Source: Paludibacteraceae bacterium
Lineage (GTDB): Bacteria > Bacteroidota > Bacteroidia > Bacteroidales > Paludibacteraceae
DNA: 64,000 bases
Assembly: GCA_017937025.1 (NCBI GenBank)
Contig: JAGBEJ010000008.1
Location: 124,001 to 188,000, forward strand
Direction of reading: 5' to 3'
Made by a program: the position numbers and the translations under genes. Under the pieces are notes generated by a model. That model had not been told where the DNA came from, did not search any database, and worked only from the letters and a program-made list of their open reading frames with translations. Shown piece by piece: positions 8,769 through 16,948 of the stretch; the first letter of the stretch is position 1; every line of letters starts with the position of its first letter.

Positions 8769-9158
8769 TCAGTAAGTTGTGCCGATATTGTATTCTCCAC
8801 TGACATCTATTTCACACGAATCTGCCAAAGAAAGTATCATTCGTCCTTCTGCTGTGTTAGAAGAAACAACAGTCATTCCGAACGTTACCCCTCCGCCACT
8901 ACGATTCATCATGTTTAGCCAAATGTCTCTCACAATAGCCTTCTTTTCTTGACTCATGTTTCTTATAACACGTTTCATATTCATCATCCACATACTCATA
9001 GCGTCAGCAGCAAAACTTTTGCTACAATTCATTCTGATTAACAGCATGGAGAAATACTGAGTTTCTGAATAGTTTACGTCTCCATCTGCATTAGCAATGC
9101 AAGCAAGCGATTTAAGAATCGCTCTTTTTTCTTCGTTTGTAAAATCGTCCCAAGTCAT
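8769..9158 (-). CDS. TerB-like helical protein
   Basis: A 129-residue cytosolic protein. The N-terminal half has the TerB-like pattern: a short helix (FTNEEKRAILKSLACIA), then NADGDVNYSE, the acidic A-D-G-x-v-x-x-x-E turn typical of TerB/tellurite-resistance helical bundles. The C-terminal part (GGVTFGMTVVSS to the end) is not recognised. Last gene of a four-gene minus-strand cluster with 10-60 base gaps. The cluster also contains another TerB-like protein, which suggests a joint function. TerB domains are linked to membrane-associated stress complexes; no specific role is claimed here. Confidence 0.6.
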   Translation of the reverse strand: MTWDDFTNEEKRAILKSLACIANADGDVNYSETQYFSMLLIRMNCSKSFAADAMSMWMMNMKRVIRNMSQEKKAIVRDIWLNMMNRSGGGVTFGMTVVSSNTAEGRMILSLADSCEIDVSGEYNIGTTY

Positions 9159-9169
9159 AATTATAAATT

Positions 9170-9466
9170 TTAAGGCATCATATCAACCATCAATACCAGT
9201 TCACCTAAAGCAGCAGAAATCTGAATCAAATTCATTTTTCTACCAAACAAATAATAATGTGCCAAACGCACAGGGTTTCCAGAAGCATCCGCTATATCCA
9301 TTATCTCACTCATCAACACAGATATTGTACCAGCCTCCACCTTAATTCTGTTCTTATTAGGATAAGGAGAACTAGCCTCATATTCTATTGCCTGGACTTT
9401 TGGTTCTATTTGCTTCAACAAAACATTTATTTTGCCAATATTTCTATAATCACTAAACAATCCCAT
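9170..9466 (-). CDS. Unknown small helical protein in the TerB-like cluster
   Basis: A 98-residue protein with no family recognised. It is predicted mostly helical (IGKINVLLKQIEPKVQAIEYE; AGTISVLMSEIMDIADASG) with no signal peptide or membrane segment. It lies 11 bases upstream of the first TerB-like gene and 10 bases downstream of the second, so it is clearly co-transcribed. It may be a structural partner of the TerB-like proteins (inference). Confidence 0.6.
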   Translation of the reverse strand: MGLFSDYRNIGKINVLLKQIEPKVQAIEYEASSPYPNKNRIKVEAGTISVLMSEIMDIADASGNPVRLAHYYLFGRKMNLIQISAALGELVLMVDMMP

Positions 9467-9476
9467 AACAACTCTT

Positions 9477-9914
9477 TTAAAAGGTTAATATTTTCGCATA
9501 AAAGTTCTCAGACTTAGCCTCTTTTTTCATATTAGAAGTAAAGGATTCCAACAAAGCACTTTCTTCTGAAGCCAATTCGTTGTCTGCATAGGCTGCACTA
9601 TTCAAGCATGACAAAATGTAATTTTCCTGTTCTTCTGTAACAGACTTTAGAGACTCAAACATAGCTTCGTCAGATAAAGCAACAGCCCTTTCCATAATGC
9701 CATTATCCGCTTTCAAATCGACACACAATCGTGCGAAAAAACGCTTTTCCTCATCAGTAACAACTCCATCTGCACTTATTATGTATAAAACCGCTTTAGC
9801 AATCGCAACCTTCTGGTTTTCAGAAAAATCATCTATGAGCACCGTCACATTTTCCTTTCCGAGTTTTTCTATTTTGGAACTCGAAATAATTGAATTAATA
9901 TCTATCTTATTCAT
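9477..9914 (-). CDS. TerB-like helical protein (second copy in the cluster)
   Basis: A 145-residue cytosolic protein with two TerB-type turns: IISADGVVTDEEKRFFARL in the first half and AAYADNELASEESALLESF in the second, each preceded by a hydrophobic helix. The doubled A-D-G/N-x-x-x-x-E-E pattern matches TerB-like helical bundles. Co-transcribed with its neighbours. Acidic residues suggest possible divalent-cation binding, which is inference. Confidence 0.65.
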   Translation of the reverse strand: MNKIDINSIISSSKIEKLGKENVTVLIDDFSENQKVAIAKAVLYIISADGVVTDEEKRFFARLCVDLKADNGIMERAVALSDEAMFESLKSVTEEQENYILSCLNSAAYADNELASEESALLESFTSNMKKEAKSENFYAKILTF

Positions 9915-9977
9915 ATTCTACGTCTTTAATCTAAGAATTAAGCACCTATATTCAAATTATACAAAACAATATGTACA

Positions 9978-10193
9978 TTATGCAATTCCACTAATAAGCA
10001 ACAACCACCACGCTCCTGCTATTATCACACCAAACCAACCTGCTGCACCCAATATCATTTGCACTGGCCAAAATGGTCCAAAACCAATAAAAAAGCCTAT
10101 AACATATAATACAATTGCAAGAATGATTAATCCCATATATTTGTGTTTTCTATTTAGACCTACTCTTTTTTTCGGATTTTCGGTTTTCTCCAC
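9978..10193 (-). CDS. Small two-helix membrane protein
   Basis: A 71-residue protein with a basic N-terminus (KKRVGLNRKHK) and two hydrophobic segments, about residues 19-40 and 46-70, with Gly/Trp-rich FGPFWPVQMILGAAGWFG between them. No enzyme motif. It starts the TerB-like cluster, 63 bases before the next gene, and could provide a membrane anchor (inference). Its ATG lies about 28 bases after the end of the candidate structured RNA. Confidence 0.6.
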   Translation of the reverse strand: MEKTENPKKRVGLNRKHKYMGLIILAIVLYVIGFFIGFGPFWPVQMILGAAGWFGVIIAGAWWLLLISGIA

Positions 10194-10219
10194 AAGTTCC
10201 TACGATAAGGTATAGACAT

Positions 10220-10457
10220 AAAAAAAGCGTGGAACTGTATATTGTATCATCTGTATAATCGAGGTTCTGGAATACCCACCCATACCGATAACACGAATAT
10301 AGCCCACGCATAGCATGAGCGTCTTCGCATCGTCCTGTATGGGTTATGAAATTTTCCAGATTTCGATTATACTAGACTTAGCAAATACGCTTTATTTATA
10401 TGTTGTCTTTTCTAAAAATACTTTCTGTTTCTTACTCTTTCTTTTTGGGGTTATACA
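10220..10457 (-). ncRNA. Candidate rod-shaped structured RNA, 6S-like (copy 1)
   Basis: On the minus strand the region folds into a long interrupted rod: GTATAATCGA (10372-10363) pairs with TCGATTATAC (10262-10253), CTGGAA (10359-10354) with TTCCAG (10272-10267), and CCCATAC (10343-10337, complement read) with GTATGGG (10285-10279). It ends GTTCCACGC followed by seven T. A TATATTTG promoter element lies at 10471-10464. The 3' end, the GCGTGGGCT element and a 5' ATAAATAAAG element recur in the copy at 47.8-48.1 kb. Size and rod shape recall 6S RNA, but tmRNA, RNase P and SRP signatures are absent and identity is not proven. Confidence 0.5.
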
Positions 10458-10463
10458 ATATTG

Positions 10464-10471
10464 CAAATATA
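10464..10471 (-). promoter_or_regulatory. -7 element for the candidate RNA, copy 1
   Basis: Minus-strand TATATTTG fits TAnnTTTG, with transcription predicted to start near 10457 and run to the T-run at 10220. The rest of the spacer (10472-10653), before uvrD on the other strand, is AT-rich and shows no other feature. Confidence 0.4.
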
Positions 10472-10653
10472 ACAAAACAGTACCAAAAATCAAAATCACT
10501 ACAGTAAACCAATGGCATCCGTTGCGAGTCCACTACACATACTCAATTATATTTCAACACATTACCAAACAACACATTGACTCAAATTTAAAAATAAAAA
10601 GATTCTGCGAAAAAGCATTACCTTTATGTTTTCAAAAAAAACGAGGACGAAAG

Positions 10654-12990
10654 ATGGACAAACCAAGGAATATACTTGACGAACTGAACGAAAGCCAGAG
10701 GAATGCAGTGCTGTTTACCGACGGACCGGAACTCGTGATAGCCGGCGCCGGCAGCGGAAAGACGAGGATGCTGACCTACAAGATAGCATACCTGCTGTAC
10801 AAAGGCATACCTGCCGACCGCATACTCGCGCTGACTTTCACCAACAAAGCCGCCAAGGAGATGAGAGAGAGAATCTCGGCCATGGTAGGCTGGAACATGT
10901 CCAAACGCCTGTGGATGGGAACTTTCCACTCCATCTTCGGCAGAATACTGAGAGCCGAGGCGGACAGAATAGGCTTCACACCGCAGTTCACCATCTACGA
11001 CACTTCCGACTCCAAATCCATAATCAAGAACATAATAAAGGAAATGGAGCTGGACGACAAAAAGTACAAAGTGGCAGCCATACAGAACCGCATAAGCACA
11101 GCCAAGAACAACCTGATAACTGCAGAGGCGTACGCCAGCGACCCAGCATTCGCACAGGACGACTATCTGCACCAGATGCCGAAGCTCAGCGAAATTTTCC
11201 TGAGATACAGCGACAGATGCAAAGCCTCGAACGCCATGGACTTCGACGACATGCTGCTGTACATGAACATCCTGGTAAGAGACAACGCCGACATACTGAG
11301 CAAATACCAGGACTTCTTCCAGTACATACTCGTGGACGAGTATCAGGACACGAACTTCGCGCAGTACCTGATAATAAAGAAGCTCGCCGAGAAGCACAAC
11401 CGGCTGTGCGTGGTGGGCGACGACGCGCAGAGCATCTACTCGTTCCGCGGCGCGAACATAGACAACATACTGAAGTTCAAGGACCAGCAACCAAACTGCA
11501 AGCTGTTTAAACTCGAGAGAAACTACCGCTCCACACAGAATATCGTTGATGCAGCCAACTCGCTGATAATAAAGAACAAAGGTCAGATAAGGAAGAATGT
11601 TTACAGCGAGGGCGAAGTCGGCGAGAAAATACATGTCAAGAGCTTGTACAGCGACTTAGAGGAAGGCGACTACATAGCCAAGGAAGTGCAAAGCACGCAA
11701 AAAAGCGGATGCGAATGGAAGGACATAGCCGTGCTGTACAGAACGAATGCGCAGTCGCGTGTCATAGAGGAAGCGTTCCGCAAGAAAGCCATACCGTACA
11801 AGATATACGGCGGACTGTCGTTCTACCAGCGCAAGGAGGTGAAAGACGCGCTGTGCTACATGCGCTTTGTGCTGAACGAGGACGACGAGGAAGCCATGAG
11901 AAGAATAATAAACGTGCCGGCAAGAGGCATAGGCGAAACGACCGTGAACAAAGTGCTCGCCAACGCCCACAGCAACCAGATCTCCGCATGGAAAATTGTG
12001 AGAGACCCTGTGGAGCACCAGCTGGACGTGAACAAAGGAACGGCGAAAAAGCTGATGGAGTTCGCACAGCTGATAGACAAATTCAGGACAGACATCGCGA
12101 ACGCCGACGCATACACGCTCGCGCAAGAGATAATAAAAGCGTCGGGACTGCGTGAGGACGCGATGAGAGAAAACAGCCAAGAAGGCATAACCCGAAAAGA
12201 GAACATAGACGAGCTGCTGAAGGCCATAAACGAGTTCTGCGAGCAGCGCATGGAAGAAAGCGGCGAGGAGACGAAACTGAGCGACTTCATGAGCGAAGTG
12301 GCGCTGGCGACCGACCAGGACGAGAAGAACAAGGAGGACGGCAACGCCGTGAACATGATGACCGTGCACGCAGCCAAAGGCCTGGAATTCGACCACATAT
12401 ACATTGTCGGGCTCGAGGAGCAACTGTTCCCTTCTGTCATGGCAGAGACCACGAGAGAGATAGAAGAAGAAAGAAGACTGCTCTATGTGGCGATAACAAG
12501 AGCCAAAAAGACGTGCCACATAAGCTACGCAAGACAAAGATGGAGAAACGGCAAGACGAACCTGACGAACCCGAGCCGATTCCTGAAAGACATAGACAAG
12601 AAGTATCTCGACGAAGACGTGACAGAAAGCACTCCAAGCCTCGACTGGGGATGGAGCGCTGTGGAAGGCAGCCGCGTGGTCGTGAAGCCGTGGAGAGAGG
12701 AAAGAAGCTACAGTCCAAGCCACACGCCGAAAGTGGAGACAGTGACACCGGACACATCCAATCTGAAAAAAGTGGGCAGAAGGCTCAAGACCGAGAGCAC
12801 ACAAAGCGGCGACGAGTGCACTCCAGACGGAATAAAAGCCGGCACGAGAGTCGAGCATAGGCTGTTCGGACAAGGCACAGTGACAGCGATAGAAAACGCA
12901 GGCGACGACTGGAGAATAAGCATAGAATTCGACAATCTGGGACAAAAAACACTGCTAGGCAGATATGCCAGACTGAACATACTCAACTAA
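10654..12990 (+). CDS. uvrD: UvrD/PcrA-family superfamily 1 DNA helicase
   Basis: A 778-residue helicase of usual UvrD/PcrA length. Motifs in order: Q motif LNESQRNAV, Walker A AGAGSGKT, LTFTNKAAKEM (Ia), VDEYQDTN (II), GDDAQSIYSFRGA (III), LERNYRST (IV), TVHAAKGLEFDHIYIVGLE (V) and RRLLYVAITRAKK (VI). The C-terminus (GTRVEHRLFGQGTVTAIE) is the Tudor-like RNA-polymerase-binding domain of PcrA/UvrD. It unwinds DNA in repair. The start at 10654 is chosen because upstream codons in the longer open frame cross an AT-rich spacer and lack family similarity. queH follows after 6 bases. Confidence 0.97.
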   Translation: MDKPRNILDELNESQRNAVLFTDGPELVIAGAGSGKTRMLTYKIAYLLYKGIPADRILALTFTNKAAKEMRERISAMVGWNMSKRLWMGTFHSIFGRILRAEADRIGFTPQFTIYDTSDSKSIIKNIIKEMELDDKKYKVAAIQNRISTAKNNLITAEAYASDPAFAQDDYLHQMPKLSEIFLRYSDRCKASNAMDFDDMLLYMNILVRDNADILSKYQDFFQYILVDEYQDTNFAQYLIIKKLAEKHNRLCVVGDDAQSIYSFRGANIDNILKFKDQQPNCKLFKLERNYRSTQNIVDAANSLIIKNKGQIRKNVYSEGEVGEKIHVKSLYSDLEEGDYIAKEVQSTQKSGCEWKDIAVLYRTNAQSRVIEEAFRKKAIPYKIYGGLSFYQRKEVKDALCYMRFVLNEDDEEAMRRIINVPARGIGETTVNKVLANAHSNQISAWKIVRDPVEHQLDVNKGTAKKLMEFAQLIDKFRTDIANADAYTLAQEIIKASGLREDAMRENSQEGITRKENIDELLKAINEFCEQRMEESGEETKLSDFMSEVALATDQDEKNKEDGNAVNMMTVHAAKGLEFDHIYIVGLEEQLFPSVMAETTREIEEERRLLYVAITRAKKTCHISYARQRWRNGKTNLTNPSRFLKDIDKKYLDEDVTESTPSLDWGWSAVEGSRVVVKPWREERSYSPSHTPKVETVTPDTSNLKKVGRRLKTESTQSGDECTPDGIKAGTRVEHRLFGQGTVTAIENAGDDWRISIEFDNLGQKTLLGRYARLNILN

Positions 12991-12996
12991 CAAACG

Positions 12997-13611
12997 ATGA
13001 GCAAGAAAAGCACACCAGCCATAGTCAAACCAGAAGGACTTGAAAAGGTTCTGCTGCATGCTTGCTGCGCGCCATGCTCTACAGCGATAGTTGAGTGGTT
13101 GAAGAACAACTCACTGAAACCCACCATTTTCTACTACAATCCAAATATTTTTCCAAAAGAAGAGTACGATAAACGCCGAGACGAAAGCCGACGCCACGCC
13201 GAGATGAACGGCATCGACTGGATAGAAGGCGAATGGGACCACGAGGAATGGAAAAAAGCAGTGGAAGGACATGAGCATGACGCTGAAAGACAAGGCAGAT
13301 GCCAGATATGCTTCAACCTGCGAATGAAGAAAGCGGCCGAGAAGGCCAAAGAACTCGGCATAGACACATTCACGACTACCCTCGCATCGTCGCGATGGAA
13401 GAACCTCGACCAAGTGAACGCTGCCGGAGCAAAAGCCGAAGCCGAGACTGACGGAACGTCGTTCTGGGCGCAGAACTGGAGGAAAGGCGGACTGCAGGAG
13501 CGCCGCAACACACTGATAAAAGAAGGGAACTTCTACAACCAGCTCTACTGCGGGTGCGAATACTCCATGAGAACCAAAGACGACGATATTGACAAAAATC
13601 TGCCCAAGTAG
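12997..13611 (+). CDS. queH: Epoxyqueuosine reductase QueH
   Basis: A 204-residue DUF208 protein. It carries the N-terminal cysteine motif ACCAPCS, the middle CQICFNLRM, the DTFTTTLASSRWKN region, and a C-terminal YCGCEYSMR, together supplying the conserved cysteines for the Fe-S and second metal site. QueH performs the last step of queuosine synthesis, reducing epoxyqueuosine in tRNA anticodons, as a non-homologous replacement for QueG. It is co-transcribed with uvrD (6-base gap). Confidence 0.93.
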   Translation: MSKKSTPAIVKPEGLEKVLLHACCAPCSTAIVEWLKNNSLKPTIFYYNPNIFPKEEYDKRRDESRRHAEMNGIDWIEGEWDHEEWKKAVEGHEHDAERQGRCQICFNLRMKKAAEKAKELGIDTFTTTLASSRWKNLDQVNAAGAKAEAETDGTSFWAQNWRKGGLQERRNTLIKEGNFYNQLYCGCEYSMRTKDDDIDKNLPK

Positions 13612-13623
13612 TCCGAAAATGCG

Positions 13624-13631
13624 TATATTTG
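13624..13631 (+). promoter_or_regulatory. Bacteroidetes-type -7 element for dxs-trkA-trkH
   Basis: TATATTTG fits TAnnTTTG and lies in the 61-base gap after queH. Transcription would begin near 13638, 35 bases before the dxs ATG, so dxs-trkA-trkH can be expressed separately from uvrD-queH. Confidence 0.5.
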
Positions 13632-13672
13632 CATAAATATGGCCTAAACAAAAGAAACTCCAAACACTGAAA

Positions 13673-15604
13673 ATGGAGACACTTGAAAAGAAATATCCAC
13701 TACTTGACAATATAAACTCGCCGGCAGACCTTAAGAAACTTGATGTAGAGCAACTTCCGCAGCTTTGCGACGAGTTGCGCAGTTTCATAATCAACAGCTT
13801 GGCGACCAACCCAGGACACCTCGGCTCGAGCCTCGGCGCGATAGACATAATCGTGGCGGTGCACTATGTGATAGACTCGCCTAAGGACAAGTTCCTGTTC
13901 GATGTCGGCCACCAAGCCTACGCCCACAAGATACTGACTGGCCGCCGCGACGCGTTCAAGACCAACCGTCAGCACGGAGGACTGAGCGGATTTCCCACTC
14001 CCGAAGAAAGCGAATACGACGCATTCATAGCCGGACACGCATCCAACTCAATATCGGCAGGACTGGGACTTTCTGTGGCACAGCGCAACAAGCCTAAGGA
14101 AGAGCGAAGCAGAGTCGTGAGCCTGATAGGCGACGGAGCGATGAGCGGCGGACTGGCGTTCGAGGGACTGAACAACGCCGCCAGCACCGACAACGACCTG
14201 ATTATCGTGCTGAACGACAACCACATGGCGATAGACCCAGCCAAGGGCGGCATGAGCCAGTATCTGCTGGACATAACCACAAGCAAAACTTATAACAGCC
14301 TGAGATACAAGCTGTATAAGCTGTTGAGGAAAATCGGTATTGTGGACGAGAAGAGCAAAAACAAGATACAAAGAGCCACAAACAGAATAAAGTCAATCCT
14401 CAGCCGACAGCAGTCCAACATCTTCGAGAGCCTGAGCATAAGGTACTTCGGACCAGTGGACGGACACGACGTGAAGACGCTCGTGAGGATTTTCAACGAG
14501 ATAAAGGACTACAAGGGTCCGAGAGTCGTGCATTGCGTGACGACCAAAGGCAAGGGCTACGAGCCAGCCGAGAAGTCAGCCACGATATGGCATGCGCCAG
14601 GCAAATTCGACCCACAGACCGGCGAGAGAATCAAGGAAGACTGCTCCGCTCCGCTTGCGCCAAAATATCAGGACGTATTCGGTGAAACACTGCTGCAGCT
14701 GGCAAGAAAGAACGACAAGATAGTAGGCGTGACACCAGCGATGCCGTCCGGCAGCTCGCTTTCCATAATGATGAAGGAAATGCCAAAGAGGTGCTTCGAC
14801 GTGGGCATAGCCGAAGGACACGCCGTGACATTCAGCGCAGGCATGGCGAAAGGCGGACTGCAGCCGTTCTGCGTGATATACTCCACATTCCTGCAAAGAG
14901 CCTACGACAACGTGATACACGATGTGGCAATACTCAATCTGCCTGTCGTGATATGCGTGGACAGAGCCGGAATCGTAGGTCACGACGGAACAACACACCA
15001 CGGATACTTCGACATGACTTCATTGAGAAGCATTCCGAACATCACCATAGCCGCGCCGATGAACGAGATAGAGCTGCGCAACATGATGTACACCGCACAG
15101 CTGCCAGGCAAAGGCACTTTCGTGATACGCTACCCGAGAGGCAGAGGCGAATTTTGCAATGACGACTGGAAGACCGCTCCGATGGAGGAACTGCCGATAG
15201 GCAAAGGCGTGAAGATAAAGGACGGCGAGGACATAGCCGTGCTGAGCATAGGAACGGCAGGCAACGATGCCGCCAAAGCCATAGCCGAAGTGGAGAAGAA
15301 CACCGGCAAGCAAATAGCCCACTACGACATGCGCTTCCTCAAGCCTATCGACGAGGAGCTGCTCAAAGAAGTGGCGGCAAGATACAGCAAGATAGTGACT
15401 GTGGAGGAAGGCATGAGAGACGGAGGACTGGGAAGCGCCGTCATCGAGAAGCTGGCTGACTGGAAGATAAGCAAAGACGTGGTAAGAATCGGATACCCCG
15501 ATAAATTCATAGGACAAGGAGAGATAAGCGAGCTGAAAGCCGACACAAGAACAGACTTCAGAGCCATAGCAGACGAGATAACAAAACTAATAGAAAGCTT
15601 ATGA
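13673..15604 (+). CDS. dxs: 1-deoxy-D-xylulose-5-phosphate synthase
   Basis: A full-length (643 residues) TPP enzyme that condenses pyruvate and glyceraldehyde 3-phosphate into DXP, the entry to the MEP isoprenoid pathway. Visible motifs: NPGHLGSSLGAIDI, DVGHQAYAHKILTGR, the TPP-binding IGDGAMSGGLAFEGLNNA with NDNHMAI, a conserved GPVDGHD, and HDGTTHHGYFD in the pyrimidine domain. The stop codon overlaps the trkA ATG (ATGA), giving coupled translation with potassium uptake genes; no functional link is known. Confidence 0.97.
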   Translation: METLEKKYPLLDNINSPADLKKLDVEQLPQLCDELRSFIINSLATNPGHLGSSLGAIDIIVAVHYVIDSPKDKFLFDVGHQAYAHKILTGRRDAFKTNRQHGGLSGFPTPEESEYDAFIAGHASNSISAGLGLSVAQRNKPKEERSRVVSLIGDGAMSGGLAFEGLNNAASTDNDLIIVLNDNHMAIDPAKGGMSQYLLDITTSKTYNSLRYKLYKLLRKIGIVDEKSKNKIQRATNRIKSILSRQQSNIFESLSIRYFGPVDGHDVKTLVRIFNEIKDYKGPRVVHCVTTKGKGYEPAEKSATIWHAPGKFDPQTGERIKEDCSAPLAPKYQDVFGETLLQLARKNDKIVGVTPAMPSGSSLSIMMKEMPKRCFDVGIAEGHAVTFSAGMAKGGLQPFCVIYSTFLQRAYDNVIHDVAILNLPVVICVDRAGIVGHDGTTHHGYFDMTSLRSIPNITIAAPMNEIELRNMMYTAQLPGKGTFVIRYPRGRGEFCNDDWKTAPMEELPIGKGVKIKDGEDIAVLSIGTAGNDAAKAIAEVEKNTGKQIAHYDMRFLKPIDEELLKEVAARYSKIVTVEEGMRDGGLGSAVIEKLADWKISKDVVRIGYPDKFIGQGEISELKADTRTDFRAIADEITKLIESL

Positions 15605-16941
15605 GAATAGTCATAGCAGGCGCAGGAGACGTCGGAAAATATCTCGCGAAGATGTTCCGCTCCGAAAGCCACGACATAATAATCATAGACAACAATCCGC
15701 AAAACCTCGAGACACTCTCGTCAAGGTTCGACATAATGACATACGAAGGCAATGTCACATTCATGAAGGACCTGATGGAGGTAGGCGTGAACAAATGCGA
15801 CCTGTTCGTGGCCGTCACATCGCATGAGACAGTGAACATGACCGCCTGCATACTGGCATCGAGCCTCGGAGCGAAAAAGACACTCGCCAGAGTCGATAAC
15901 CACGAGTACATACAGCCTGACAACCTCAGACGATTCTCAAAGCTCGGCATAAACCAGATGATATACCCGGAGCGACTCGCTGCCGAGGAGATTCTAATGT
16001 CGCTCAAGACAAACTGGCAGAGAATAAACATGTCGTTCTGCAACAACTCGCTGCAGCTGATAGGCGTGAAGCTAAGAAGCAACGCGCCAGTCATAGGTCA
16101 GCAGTTCAACACAGGATTCCTCGACCACGGCAAGTTCAGAGTCGTGGCTATAAAACGCTCGGGCAACACCATAATTCCAAGAGGAGAAGACGAACTGAAG
16201 GAAGGTGACATAGTCTATTTCATAGTACCGCCGGAGAATCTCGAATTCACACGCGAGCAGGCAGGAAAGGATGAACGCGAGATAAAGAGAATCCTGATAA
16301 TGGGAGGCACCAGAATAGGCATAAACACAGCCAAACTGCTGCCAAGCAACATATCCGCCAAGATACTCGAGTCTGATATGGACAAATGCTCCCCTATCAC
16401 ACAACAAGTGAGGAGCAACATACTCGTGATAAACATTGACGCACGAGACCTCGAGTCGCTCGAGAGCGAAGGCATCAAAGACACCGACGCATTCATCGCG
16501 GTGACCGAGAACACCGAGGAGAATATCCTGGCTTGTCTGGCTGCCAAGCACTACGGAGTGACCAAGACAATAGCCGAGGTCGAGAACAACGACTACATAC
16601 AGCTGGCACAGAACCTGGACATCGGCACCGTGATAAACAAGAAGCTGATAGCCGCAAGCCACATCTACCAGATGACGCTGAACGAAAGCGTGCAGAACGT
16701 GACGTGCGTTCCACTTTCGTCCGACGCACAGGTGATAGAGTTCGAGGCGAAAGCCGGCAGCAAGGTGACCAAGCACAAACTGAGAGAGCTGAGAATCGAC
16801 TCGGACGTCAATTTCGGCGGATACGTCAGAGACGGCAAAGGATACATCTGCAGCGGCAACACAGAGATACAGCCGGGCGACCATGTGATAGTGTTCTGCC
16901 TCGCCGACGCAGTGCATAGTGTAGAACCATTGTTCAATTAA
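15601..16941 (+). CDS. trkA: Trk system potassium uptake regulatory subunit TrkA
   Basis: A 446-residue protein with two RCK modules. The first Rossmann motif is IAGAGDVGKYLAKMF and the second IMGGTRIGINTAKLL, each followed by NAD-binding acidic residues (IIDNNP; LESDMDKC). Each is followed by a TrkA-C domain, the second ending GDHVIVFCLAD. TrkA binds nucleotides in the cytosol and gates the TrkH channel, whose gene follows after 7 bases. Overlaps the dxs end by 4 bases. Confidence 0.95.
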   Translation: MRIVIAGAGDVGKYLAKMFRSESHDIIIIDNNPQNLETLSSRFDIMTYEGNVTFMKDLMEVGVNKCDLFVAVTSHETVNMTACILASSLGAKKTLARVDNHEYIQPDNLRRFSKLGINQMIYPERLAAEEILMSLKTNWQRINMSFCNNSLQLIGVKLRSNAPVIGQQFNTGFLDHGKFRVVAIKRSGNTIIPRGEDELKEGDIVYFIVPPENLEFTREQAGKDEREIKRILIMGGTRIGINTAKLLPSNISAKILESDMDKCSPITQQVRSNILVINIDARDLESLESEGIKDTDAFIAVTENTEENILACLAAKHYGVTKTIAEVENNDYIQLAQNLDIGTVINKKLIAASHIYQMTLNESVQNVTCVPLSSDAQVIEFEAKAGSKVTKHKLRELRIDSDVNFGGYVRDGKGYICSGNTEIQPGDHVIVFCLADAVHSVEPLFN

Positions 16942-16948
16942 CGAAGAT

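Noticed and set aside
10315-10653. N-terminal extension of UvrD
   Set aside because: The extra 113 codons cross the AT-rich spacer and the candidate RNA, and UvrD similarity starts only after the ATG at 10654.
11656-12945. 429-codon and neighbouring 336-codon (10624-11634) open frames antisense to uvrD
   Set aside because: They are shadows of the UvrD frame with no start context or recognisable domain.
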